A DNA stretch of 64,000 nucleotides from Pseudomonas cichorii (GTDB taxonomy: Bacteria; Pseudomonadota; Gammaproteobacteria; Pseudomonadales; Pseudomonadaceae). The notes under the pieces are model-generated. The model was given only the letters and a program-made list of their open reading frames with translations, made no database searches and had not been told where the DNA came from. The stretch covers positions 4,888,001 to 4,952,000 of the forward strand of contig NZ_CP074349.1 in assembly GCF_018343775.1 (NCBI RefSeq). The letters are read 5' to 3'. Below, one piece after another: positions 46,245 to 54,682 of this stretch (position 1 is the first letter of the stretch; every line of letters starts with the position of its first letter). A program made the translations under genes and the position numbers.

Positions 46245-47207
46245 CTAACGACCTACTTTTCGTTCACGAATCACCATGTCCTGGGCTGGCACACGGCTGT
46301 GCCATTTCACGATGCCCAGGGCTTCGGCGCGGTATTGGCTGTGAAACTTCTGGCCATCCAGTTCCACTTCGATCTGCACCAGGAAGTGATCGCCGTTGAG
46401 CTGCAAGCCTTCGCTCAATCGGGCGAAGGCTTCATCGTCCATGGCGCCCATGGCCTGGCGCAAGGCGCTAGCATCCAGATAACCTCCAGCCGGTCTGCCG
46501 CTGATCAGGCGGGTCAGTTGCGAGCGTTCGACTTTCCCCTCGTACAAAGCTTCCAGCAAAGGCAATTCATTGAGGTTGAGGGCATTGGCATTCAACCGCC
46601 AGCCCGTGGTTTCCGGTAAGGCGCACAGTTGTGGATAACGTTGTTCGCGCTGGCTGTCGGCGGGTAGCAGCAGGTTCAATTCGCTGATATCGACCATCGA
46701 CTGATTGGCCGCCAGATGCGGTGGCGACGAGCGCAGGTATTCGTTGTTTTCGGCACCGTGCAGGCTGCTTTGATGATCGGCGTCGATCCAGTCGGTCAGG
46801 CTTTGGGCCAGACGTTCAGCCTGCATATCCGCACCCAACAGATAGACCAGTTGCTTTTGCGCACGCTCGGCCTCAGGCCCGATCAGGCTGTTGACGTTGA
46901 AGCAGCGATGCAAATCGAAAATCCGGATACTCGCCTTGCCACCCTTGAAGTCATAACTCAAAGGCTGTCCGCGCAAGGCCTGCCAGAACAAAGGGCTGGC
47001 GCGCCACACCGGGTCCTTGAGCGCCTGCCCGGCAAACGCCAGCGCCGCCTTTTCAATGGATCGCGCCTGCACTCGCTGCTGAAGCAAGCGCACGCTGTCC
47101 ACCTCCTGCCGCCCCTGCTCAACCATCCAGGCCAGCCCGGCGGCCAGCATGGCGAGGGCAACCAGCACCATCAGCAGTGCCGCGCCTTGTTGTCGGTTTT
47201 TGGTCAT
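46245..47207 (-). CDS. gspK: Minor pseudopilin GspK, displaced from the operon
   Basis: 320 residues. The prepilin leader MTKNRQQG is followed by AALLMVLVALAMLAAGLAWM, without the usual Glu at position 5, as is normal for GspK. The large tip domain has the helical SAM-like region (LTDWIDADHQ, ALNLNELPLLEAL). It caps the pseudopilus with GspI and GspJ. In most systems it lies between gspJ and gspL; here it is alone, about 11 kb from gspJ, beyond uxpB. It must have its own promoter upstream (47208-47430). Confidence 0.92.
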   Translation of the reverse strand: MTKNRQQGAALLMVLVALAMLAAGLAWMVEQGRQEVDSVRLLQQRVQARSIEKAALAFAGQALKDPVWRASPLFWQALRGQPLSYDFKGGKASIRIFDLHRCFNVNSLIGPEAERAQKQLVYLLGADMQAERLAQSLTDWIDADHQSSLHGAENNEYLRSSPPHLAANQSMVDISELNLLLPADSQREQRYPQLCALPETTGWRLNANALNLNELPLLEALYEGKVERSQLTRLISGRPAGGYLDASALRQAMGAMDDEAFARLSEGLQLNGDHFLVQIEVELDGQKFHSQYRAEALGIVKWHSRVPAQDMVIRERKVGR

Positions 47208-47430
47208 CGTCCAACCTTGGGTTTCGTGGGCAGCCCTCTAGTCAACAGCGGCAATGTTTCAGGCCGGTGGCAGATTTATGAAAAGGTCTTGATCGCGATT
47301 TCCTACAAGCGCCTGTGAATTCCCCGCTCCCTGTTTAAGTACAAATGGCGCAGTCGCTTTATTCTGTCTGCCACCGCGTTATGGCAAGTGGCAAAAGCAA
47401 TTGATGGCCAGCGAGTCAGGCAGCCACGTA
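47208..47430. other. Spacer between gspK and the T6SS immunity gene
   Basis: A 223-bp gap expected to hold the gspK promoter and the end of the immunity transcript. I saw no clear Pho box, terminator hairpin or coding frame. It marks the border between the T2SS block and the AT-richer T6SS module. Confidence 0.4.
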
Positions 47431-48372
47431 TTATTCCTCACCCGACCAATACCAGAACGTATCGCCCCATTTCGAGTCGCTGAAGCTCGGCATTATTTCG
47501 CCTTGCTGGAAGTGGCGTCTTGAGTTGGCTTGAGCCGGGGTGAACCAGTAGCCTGTTTTGCTGCAATGTTGTCCGGCATCAAGGCGGGCGACTTGAGGTC
47601 CATTGGCGGATTGAGAGCTTCTTGCGTACTCGACCAAATGCTTTGGATAAACCATGTGATTTATTTTGCTGTCGTCGATACCATATAAAAAAGCAATGGC
47701 TCCGGCCTCGAAAGCCCAATATCCGACGTAACTTCCTTCATCTCCATCCAAATGCGAATCGTGCCAAGGCGCTTGCTTGAATGCGGGATACCACTGCTTG
47801 CAATACGTATCAAGCAGGTGCGATGCCTCCTCTTTTTCATCGGCATATATAGCGTGAATCAAAGGCGTATAAACATCATGATACCACTCATCTATATCTT
47901 CACGCCCCGGCAAGAGCTTGCGGAGTAAATCTTCATAAAGAGTGTCTTCCCCATTATAGCCTGCATCATCCAATAGCTTGACAAATCTTTTTAGAAGATC
48001 CGTTCTGTGAAGCAATATGCAGAGACTGAAAACCTGAACGCACTCTTCAAATTGATGAGGCCAATCATCAATGGCAAGTGGAGAAATATTGTTAACTCCT
48101 TCAAGCGTTGAAAGCTTACTTTGACGTTCTTCATACTTTGACACAAGCTCTTCAAGCAAAGGTATTAGCGTAGAGATATCTACCCCTGCTGTGTAAGATA
48201 TCAACAGCTTCTTTAGCGCCAGATCTTGAAAGTGGCTAGCCCTCAGTGACTCTTCTTGTTCGGGAGAATCAGACTCAAATTTGTTATGCTCAAAAAAGAC
48301 CTTAGTCTCTTCTACATACTCAAAGAATTCTGCATACATATTATCACTAAGAAATTTCTGTCTCTTATTCAT
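47431..48372 (-). CDS. Putative immunity protein, DUF1911/PoNi-like
   Basis: 313 residues in an AT-rich gene 2 bp after the effector gene. The helical body has an N-terminal part (FFEYVEETKVFFEH) and a DUF1911-like block near 195-235 (GDEGSYVGYWAFEAGAIAFLYGIDDS). PoNi immunity proteins of PoNe DNase effectors carry this domain. The last ~50 residues form an extra module (CSKTGYWFTPAQANSRRHFQ then GEIMP and GDTFWYW), which from memory recurs at the end of other T6SS-associated proteins. Role: cytoplasmic neutralisation of the nuclease in the producing cell. Family assignment is by eye. Confidence 0.7.
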   Translation of the reverse strand: MNKRQKFLSDNMYAEFFEYVEETKVFFEHNKFESDSPEQEESLRASHFQDLALKKLLISYTAGVDISTLIPLLEELVSKYEERQSKLSTLEGVNNISPLAIDDWPHQFEECVQVFSLCILLHRTDLLKRFVKLLDDAGYNGEDTLYEDLLRKLLPGREDIDEWYHDVYTPLIHAIYADEKEEASHLLDTYCKQWYPAFKQAPWHDSHLDGDEGSYVGYWAFEAGAIAFLYGIDDSKINHMVYPKHLVEYARSSQSANGPQVARLDAGQHCSKTGYWFTPAQANSRRHFQQGEIMPSFSDSKWGDTFWYWSGEE

Positions 48373-48374
48373 GT

Positions 48375-49940
48375 CTATTGCTCAATAGTCAGCGAAGTCG
48401 ATTCTTTATATTTCAATGCAAGACGTCTTTTTCGCTTATTGACAAACTGCTTGACTTCATCGTCAGGATAGTGAAAGGCAGAATGATTAGCATGAGTTGC
48501 CTCATCACCATTATTTAGTCGAGCGTCTGCATGCTCTTTCGGGCTTTTTTTAGGATGATACAACGGAGCGTAAAACAAATGCCGACTGTACGATCCTAAA
48601 ATCTGATAGACCATTTTCTTAGGGACTGCACTTTCAATATTAGCCCTAATCCACTCCTTGCTCATTTGAACAAGAATATCCTTTGGCTGCTTTGCCGGTT
48701 TGTCTTTTTTATCAGCCGCAGTTGGAGAGCTTTTTGAGCGAGAGAGTTTGCCTTTTTTCTTCCCGGCAGGCGCACCTTGGTCAAGGTCTAACGGCTCAAG
48801 TAACTCGCTTGGATCCGTAAGTCCCGAAACGCCCAGTGTTGACGCGACACTGGGCTTGCGGGTGTTATTGGGTTTTCGCATAAACTTCGGTCCGTCTTCA
48901 TCGCGACTCGCTTTAGCCTCAACAATCGCGAATTTTTTTCCGTTGTTTGTAGCTGGATCGGCGCGCCAAACAGAATCGATACCGGTTCCATTCGCTCCAT
49001 CTGTCAGCCTATATAGAACATGACGAGACTTAGGACTACCACCTTTTGAGAGCTTCCCCAACTTACTCGCACTCGGCACCCCCTCCAGCCACTTCCCATC
49101 AGCGCCCTTGTCATGCCCGTCCCAATCCTTGCCCCAACCGAACTCCACCGCGCAGATGTAGTCAGCAATATGTTCTCCACTGACTCCCAATCCTTCATTG
49201 CTAATGTCATAGAGTGAGCTGCGACCTAACGTTGTTTGATCACTTTTCTGCGACGCAGTACCGCTTGCCCCGTCTTTGCCTTGAATGGCCACGGTAGAAT
49301 CTTTTGCCGCAGGCTTTTTACCCTGCGCGGGTTGACGGGTGCCTGATGCCATCCCAGAACTATTGCGCTGCCCCCCCTTCCACTTCACCAGCCGCTTTTC
49401 AACAATCCCCACCATCGCTGGCATGTTGTCGCGAGATGCCGCCAGGACGGTCACGACTGCGGTTTTTGCCCAGTTGGGCAGGCTCTGGAATGCCGAGGAG
49501 CCTTTTACGCCGGTGATGATGTCGTCGAGTTCGGTGCGCAGTTTGCCTGCATCGAAAACCTGTTTGAGCAGTTCTTCTGGGCTGGTTTTGATGCCGCACT
49601 CTTGCAGCACGAAGCGCAGCAGGTCGAACAGCACGGGGGCGTAGCGTTGTGGGTCTTTGTTGACGATTCGCAGGCTTTTCTTCAGGCCGTCGCCCGGCCC
49701 TGGAATCCAGCCGATGACCGCCATCAACAGATCGAATTGCGCGTCTTCCTTGCCGTCGGTTGTCTCTGCGTTGTAGAGGACGATGGAAGATTCGATGGTG
49801 TCGTAGGCATCGATGGCCTGTCCCAGAAACGGCACTGCGCCGAGTGCGATGCCTTTGGCCAGTTCAACGGCGGCTTCCTGATACGCGGCGCTACGGTCTT
49901 CGCCACCTTTGTTTGCGCCTGCGGCGACTTTCTGACTCAT
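48375..49940 (-). CDS. VgrG-linked T6SS nuclease effector, PD-(D/E)XK type (PoNe-like)
   Basis: 521 residues. The N-terminal ~190 (LAKGIALGAVPFLGQAIDAY, IGWIPGPGDGLKKSLR, VLQECGIKTSPEELL, MVGIVEKRLVKWK) resembles the region that precedes the Rhs barrel in Pseudomonas Rhs effectors. A Ser/Lys/Ala-rich linker follows. The toxin part has the PD-(D/E)XK-like series GIDSVW (about 322), VEAKAS (about 339) and QMSKEW (about 426), split by a low-complexity basic insertion (GKKKGKLSRSKSSPTAADKK). It probably cuts DNA in rival bacteria after T6SS delivery. It overlaps vgrG by 4 bp. There is no Rhs barrel or PAAR domain, and base composition becomes AT-richer over the toxin half. Confidence 0.75.
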   Translation of the reverse strand: MSQKVAAGANKGGEDRSAAYQEAAVELAKGIALGAVPFLGQAIDAYDTIESSIVLYNAETTDGKEDAQFDLLMAVIGWIPGPGDGLKKSLRIVNKDPQRYAPVLFDLLRFVLQECGIKTSPEELLKQVFDAGKLRTELDDIITGVKGSSAFQSLPNWAKTAVVTVLAASRDNMPAMVGIVEKRLVKWKGGQRNSSGMASGTRQPAQGKKPAAKDSTVAIQGKDGASGTASQKSDQTTLGRSSLYDISNEGLGVSGEHIADYICAVEFGWGKDWDGHDKGADGKWLEGVPSASKLGKLSKGGSPKSRHVLYRLTDGANGTGIDSVWRADPATNNGKKFAIVEAKASRDEDGPKFMRKPNNTRKPSVASTLGVSGLTDPSELLEPLDLDQGAPAGKKKGKLSRSKSSPTAADKKDKPAKQPKDILVQMSKEWIRANIESAVPKKMVYQILGSYSRHLFYAPLYHPKKSPKEHADARLNNGDEATHANHSAFHYPDDEVKQFVNKRKRRLALKYKESTSLTIEQ

Positions 49941-52228
49941 GCCAGCCTCCCTGCGGCTTTTTCCACCAATGCCTGTAAATCAACCTGATCCGGGTCCAGG
50001 CCGAGTTTGCGTAAATCTTCGTTCACCTTTTCATCCGTGCTCTGAACGACCGCTACGCTTTCGCGACTGAACGGTCGGGGATCTTCACCGTAATACACCT
50101 TGGCAGGGCCTTTGGGGACATCCTCCAGCCGGGCAAAACCATCGTCGTCCAGTACGCCTTCGCGGGTCGAGCCATCGGCAAACTCAACGCGATAGGAGGC
50201 GCCGGGCACGGGCTCAAGGTTGTCGTAATGCAGGTTCAGTTCCAGCCAGGTCGGGTTGGCCTTGGCAGTCCTCATCAAGTGACCGGCCCTGCCGGCAGCC
50301 GCAAGGCCTGGAACCAGCGGCGCAAGAATCCCGATCCCCGTCCCGGCCCCCGGCGCACCACCCGAGTTGGTCCTCACCTGCGCCCCGCTGATGGTCACGC
50401 CGCCAGCATCGATCTTGATAAAACTCCCGCCAGCCTTGGCGGTGAACTCCATGCCGCCTTCCAGCACCACCTTGTCGCCCGCGTAGTAGTGAATCTCCCT
50501 CCCGGCCTCAACAAACTGCGCCGTTCCGACTTTTACATGCTGGGTCGCGCCAACGGTCAGGTGGTCGTCGGCACGGGCTTCGGTCCTGCGGTCCAGATGG
50601 GTGATGCGGTGTTCTTCGGCCTTGAACTCGCTGAAAGTATTGGCTTCAACGGTGTCGTGCCGCTCGTTGCCCACGCGGATCTTCTGGTCGTGTTCGATGT
50701 TTTCATCCCAGTCGCGCTGGGCATGCAGGTAGATCTGTTCTGCACCTTTCTTGTCTTCGATGCGAAACTCGTTATAGCCCTGGCCGCCCGGCGAGCTGAG
50801 GGTCTTGAAGGTGCTGCGGGTCTTGTGGGCTGGCAGGTCGTAAGGAACGACATTTTCCTTGTGGAACAGGCAGCCGGTGATCAGCGGTTGGTCAGGGTCG
50901 TTTTCGAGAAAGGTGACCAGCACTTCCATGCCGACTCGCGGGATGGCAATGCCGCCATAAGCGCTGCCCGCCCAACCGGTGGCGACGCGCAGCCAGCAGG
51001 TGGTTTTATCATTACCCCGGCCCTCGCGGTCCCAGAAAAACTGCACCTTGACCCGACCGTATTCATCACAGTGAATCTCTTCGCCTTTTGGCCCGGTGAC
51101 GATAGCGGTCTGGCTACCGATGGTCAGGGGTTTGAGGTGGGCCAATGGCGGGCGGTAATGGGCATCCCACGGGGTTGCGAGGAAGCGATTGCGGTAGCCC
51201 TGATGGAAGTCGTCCTTGTTGTCGGTGACGTCGCTGGTGATGTTTTCGCCCAGCACTTGCGGCTGTTTGCCTTCGTGGATGACCTCCAGCAACAGCCACA
51301 GGTCGTTCCATTCGGCTCGCGGGTGTTCGCTCAGGGTCATGAAATGGCCGGTGACCAGGGTTGGCTCGTCGCCTTGGCCTTCGGCAAGTTGGTAATCGCT
51401 GCGATGGCGTTCAAGGGCGCGGGTCGTCAGTTGCTTGCCCCGTCTGCGGTCGGTGAAACGGCCGGGGTAATCGTAGTCTTCAAGGTCAGGCAAGAAAGGG
51501 CTCTTGGCGGTGCTTTCAGGCAGGAGGCCCGGCTTTTCAAAGTCGTAATCGCGGCGGCTGACGCGAGTAGTGCGGGTTTCCAGTCGCAGGTTGAAACGCT
51601 TGATCACCGGTTTCTCGGCCGCCATGCCGGAATCCTGCTGATAGCTCACGGGGACGAGTTTGCGGAACACCGTCTGGTCGTCGCCAAACACCAGTTTGTG
51701 GCCACTGGCAGAGTGCTGAAAGTGGAAGTGAATACCTTCTTCTTCGCACAGACGCTGGATGAAATGCAGGTCCGATTCGTCGTACTGCACGCAGTAAACG
51801 CGCTCGGGGTAGGTCGCACCGAGTTGAAAACTGTAGGCATCGGCCAGAATGCCCCGTGCTTCCAGGACCTGAGCAATGATCTCTGGCACCGTCAGTTGCT
51901 GGAAAATCTGCTGGTCATGGTTGTGCCGCAAGTAGGCAAGTTGCGGCACCAGCGTGATGCTGTAGCGGGTCAGTGTCTTGCCTGAATCGCCCTGCTCGAT
52001 GCCGTAGACCAGGCCATGGATGATGCCTTTGCCCGTGGCACCGAAGGTCAGGTGGGCGCGCGTGTGCAGTAGCTCCTTGAGATTCAGATTGGGACGGCTG
52101 CTGACCAGCTCGACGTCGAAACGGTAGGGCTGGTTAAGGGCTTCGCGACCGATGAAGCTGAGGACTTGCAGGTCTGTGGAAACGCCTTCGAGCGTGAGGG
52201 AGATATGGGTAGCATTTGCGTCCAGCAT
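49937..52228 (-). CDS. vgrG: T6SS spike protein VgrG (TssI) with C-terminal extension
   Basis: 763 residues. The gp27-like base (VLSFIGREALNQPYRFDVEL, YCVQYDESDLHFIQRLCEEEGIHFHF) is followed by the OB-fold (CDEYGRVKVQFFWDREG, SCWLRVA-like region, IPRVGMEVLVTFLENDPDQP) and the beta-helix needle (DDHLTVGATQHVKVG, DAGGVTISG). The last ~110 residues add a beta-sandwich-like carrier domain (LEPVPGASYRVEFADGSTRE) that probably docks the effector encoded next. The ATG at 52228 was chosen; a TTG lies six codons upstream. No tssA-M genes are in the window, so it is an orphan vgrG island. Confidence 0.93.
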   Translation of the reverse strand: MLDANATHISLTLEGVSTDLQVLSFIGREALNQPYRFDVELVSSRPNLNLKELLHTRAHLTFGATGKGIIHGLVYGIEQGDSGKTLTRYSITLVPQLAYLRHNHDQQIFQQLTVPEIIAQVLEARGILADAYSFQLGATYPERVYCVQYDESDLHFIQRLCEEEGIHFHFQHSASGHKLVFGDDQTVFRKLVPVSYQQDSGMAAEKPVIKRFNLRLETRTTRVSRRDYDFEKPGLLPESTAKSPFLPDLEDYDYPGRFTDRRRGKQLTTRALERHRSDYQLAEGQGDEPTLVTGHFMTLSEHPRAEWNDLWLLLEVIHEGKQPQVLGENITSDVTDNKDDFHQGYRNRFLATPWDAHYRPPLAHLKPLTIGSQTAIVTGPKGEEIHCDEYGRVKVQFFWDREGRGNDKTTCWLRVATGWAGSAYGGIAIPRVGMEVLVTFLENDPDQPLITGCLFHKENVVPYDLPAHKTRSTFKTLSSPGGQGYNEFRIEDKKGAEQIYLHAQRDWDENIEHDQKIRVGNERHDTVEANTFSEFKAEEHRITHLDRRTEARADDHLTVGATQHVKVGTAQFVEAGREIHYYAGDKVVLEGGMEFTAKAGGSFIKIDAGGVTISGAQVRTNSGGAPGAGTGIGILAPLVPGLAAAGRAGHLMRTAKANPTWLELNLHYDNLEPVPGASYRVEFADGSTREGVLDDDGFARLEDVPKGPAKVYYGEDPRPFSRESVAVVQSTDEKVNEDLRKLGLDPDQVDLQALVEKAAGRLA

Positions 52229-52462
52229 GCTTTGAATTTCATCCAATGAAATGACCGAGGGTCGAGATGTTGCTCGAATAAATGCGCTATCTCAGTGCAG
52301 AAATTACCATCACAAAAATTCAAGAATCCTTAGAACGCTTTCAGGCTCGAAAATTCCCCTTCCAGCTACCCAAATGCCACTAATTAGCTACCATTACCCC
52401 GCCATCACGGCACACCGACTCTTGTTGTCCCTTTGGGATCATGTGTAATCAGGGAGATTTAT
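52229..52462. promoter_or_regulatory. Divergent region vgrG / multicopper oxidase
   Basis: A 234-bp AT-rich gap that should hold both promoters. No operator, sigma-54 site or copper-responsive site was recognised with confidence. Confidence 0.35.
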
Positions 52463-54562
52463 ATGGCCAGACTGGAAGAGTCTTGTATCAAAGGCACGGC
52501 CCCGGCAATGAAACGCTACCATCTGCACGCCGCAGTTGCCGCATTGATAGCGGGATGTACGGCATTGCCCGCAATGGCCGAAGAGTCATCACGGCAGTTC
52601 ATCAATCCGCCCGATCTGCAACAGCAGGCTCCGAGCCAGGCGGTTAGTGGCCAGACTACTTTGCTGATGCGTTCGGGCGTCGAAAAAGCTGCGACCAAGC
52701 CGCTTCCCGCGCCGACACCTCGCGCAGGCAAGGAACGGCAATTGGTGCTGAATATCGGCTATACCGTCAGTAGCATCTATAACCCGACAACCAAGAACGA
52801 CGATGTGGTCAGACTGCGCAGCTACAAAGGCACGGACGTCGATCCGCGCAGGCCTTTTGTTGCCCCTACGATCAATGCCACGCCGGGCGATACCATTCGG
52901 GTCACGCTGAACAACAACCTGCCGAAAGACCCAAGCTGCACCGATCCCCATGCGACAACAGACAAACCTCACTGCTTCAATGGCACCAACCTGCACTCCC
53001 ACGGCCTGTGGGTCAGCCCGACGGGTAACAGCGACAACGTCTTGCTGTCGATCAACCCCGGCGTCAGCTTCCAGTACGAATACAACATCCCCGAAGACCA
53101 TCCGGCCGGGACTTTCTGGTATCACCCTCATCGTCACGGCTCTACCGCCCTGCAAGTGGGTAGCGGCATGGCGGGCGCTCTGGTGATCCATGGCGATCGC
53201 AAACCGACGCATGAAAGCAATGGCGATATCGATACCTTGCTCAAAGGCTCTGATGGCAAGCCATTCACCGAACGCTTGCTGGTCCTGCAACAGATTCCCT
53301 ATGCCTGCACGGACGATGGCGGCAAGACCTACAACTGGAATTGCGCGAAAGGTCAGATAGGGGTCGTGGAAAGTTATGAGGACCAGTTTGGTCCCAGCGA
53401 CTGGCAGAACTCGGGGCGTTACACCACGATCAACGGCCAGGTCCAACCGATCTTTTTCGCAAACAGCGGCACTATCGAACGCTGGAGGCTGGTACATGCG
53501 GGCATTCGCGACACCATCGTGCCGCAATTTCGCAAAATGGCCGAAACAGGACGCCAGCGTAGCCAGGACGGGATCAGCGCCGCCGACTCTGAAAGCTTCA
53601 TCGCCAACCAGTGCTTCGGGGAGCCGGTGCCGTTCCAGGTCATCGCTTCAGACGGCCTGACCATGGACAAGGCTCAGCAACTCAGCCAGGTCACCTTGCA
53701 GCCAGGTTATCGCAATGACCTGCTGGTGATGTTTCCGGAACCTGGTCGCTATTGCGTAGTAGACAAGCCTGAAACCGAATCAGGAAGCGTCAACCAGACC
53801 ACTGGCAGCACGCAACTGCTCGGTTTCGTTGAAGTCGGCGCTGGCCCTAAAATCAAAGACATCAAGGCCGCAGTCACCACCGAACTGGTCGCGGCTGCCA
53901 AGCGCAACATGCCAGCGGAGGTTCAGAGGCTGGTGGTCAGCGACCTTCAGAAGGACCTCAAACTGACCAAGTTCATTCCACATGCAAGCATCTCCGATGA
54001 GGAACTGAAGAAGAGCGGCAATCTTGAGCAGAACCTGGTGTTCATGCTCAACGCTACCGATCCGAACAACGTCAAGTTTGCTGTCGGCACCACCGCAGCG
54101 AACGCAGAGCCCTACAAGCCCGATGTCATCAATCGTCAGCTGACACTGGGGACAGCGGAAACCTGGACCCTGCAATCGGCTTACGTCAGCCATCCGTTCC
54201 ATATCCACGTCAACCCGTTCCAGATCGAGAAGATCATCGGCCCGGATGGCACTGACCTCAGTGAGCCGGGAGCTGTGGATAAAACCGACAACAACGATGC
54301 TCAGTATGCAGGCCTCAAAGGCGTCTGGAAGGACACGCTGTTTGTCAAAGGCCCTACCGGAAAGACACCGGGCTTTGATCCGGTGACGAACACCAAAGGC
54401 CTCTACAAGATCTACGTCCGCACTCGCTACCAACGCTACATCGGTGAGTTCGTGTTGCACTGCCACATCCTCGATCATGAAGATCAGGGCATGATGCAGA
54501 ACGTCAACATCAGCATTCCGGATGGCAATGGCGGCAATCTGGGCAGCAGCAGTCATCATTGA
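52463..54562 (+). CDS. Exported multicopper oxidase (laccase-like)
   Basis: 699 residues. All four copper-ligand segments are present: HSHGLW, FWYHPHRHG, HPFHIHVNPF and HCHILDHEDQGMM, where the last Met fits the axial type-1 ligand. Three cupredoxin domains are expected. The leader around MKRYHLHAAVAALIAGCTALPAMAEE could be cut at AMA or used as a lipoprotein signal (IAGC). The ATG at 52463 has AGGGAG nine bases upstream and gives a 15-residue extra n-region; the internal ATG at 52508 is an alternative with no good ribosome site. It may oxidise phenols, Cu(I) or Mn(II). No partner genes are adjacent. Confidence 0.9.
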   Translation: MARLEESCIKGTAPAMKRYHLHAAVAALIAGCTALPAMAEESSRQFINPPDLQQQAPSQAVSGQTTLLMRSGVEKAATKPLPAPTPRAGKERQLVLNIGYTVSSIYNPTTKNDDVVRLRSYKGTDVDPRRPFVAPTINATPGDTIRVTLNNNLPKDPSCTDPHATTDKPHCFNGTNLHSHGLWVSPTGNSDNVLLSINPGVSFQYEYNIPEDHPAGTFWYHPHRHGSTALQVGSGMAGALVIHGDRKPTHESNGDIDTLLKGSDGKPFTERLLVLQQIPYACTDDGGKTYNWNCAKGQIGVVESYEDQFGPSDWQNSGRYTTINGQVQPIFFANSGTIERWRLVHAGIRDTIVPQFRKMAETGRQRSQDGISAADSESFIANQCFGEPVPFQVIASDGLTMDKAQQLSQVTLQPGYRNDLLVMFPEPGRYCVVDKPETESGSVNQTTGSTQLLGFVEVGAGPKIKDIKAAVTTELVAAAKRNMPAEVQRLVVSDLQKDLKLTKFIPHASISDEELKKSGNLEQNLVFMLNATDPNNVKFAVGTTAANAEPYKPDVINRQLTLGTAETWTLQSAYVSHPFHIHVNPFQIEKIIGPDGTDLSEPGAVDKTDNNDAQYAGLKGVWKDTLFVKGPTGKTPGFDPVTNTKGLYKIYVRTRYQRYIGEFVLHCHILDHEDQGMMQNVNISIPDGNGGNLGSSSHH

Positions 54563-54580
54563 TGGTTTTCAGCTGAAAAG

Positions 54581-54601
54581 AGCGGCTCACACTGAGCCGC
54601 T
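54581..54601 (+). terminator. Terminator of the multicopper oxidase gene
   Basis: A perfect 9-bp stem (AGCGGCTCA / TGAGCCGCT) with loop CAC is followed by a run of Ts. Confidence 0.92.
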
Positions 54602-54628
54602 TTTTTATCTCTCGAAAAGCCATAAAAA

Positions 54629-54650
54629 AAGGCCGCCCGAAGGCAGCCTT
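54629..54650 (-). terminator. Terminator of lpxC
   Basis: On the minus strand AAGGCTGCC-TTCG-GGCGGCCTT forms a 9-bp stem with one U-G pair and a UUCG loop, followed by TTTTT. It is the end of the dcw/lpxC transcript. Confidence 0.9.
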
Positions 54651-54682
54651 TAAAGAACAAAAGGAAAGAGAGTAAAGCTTGC

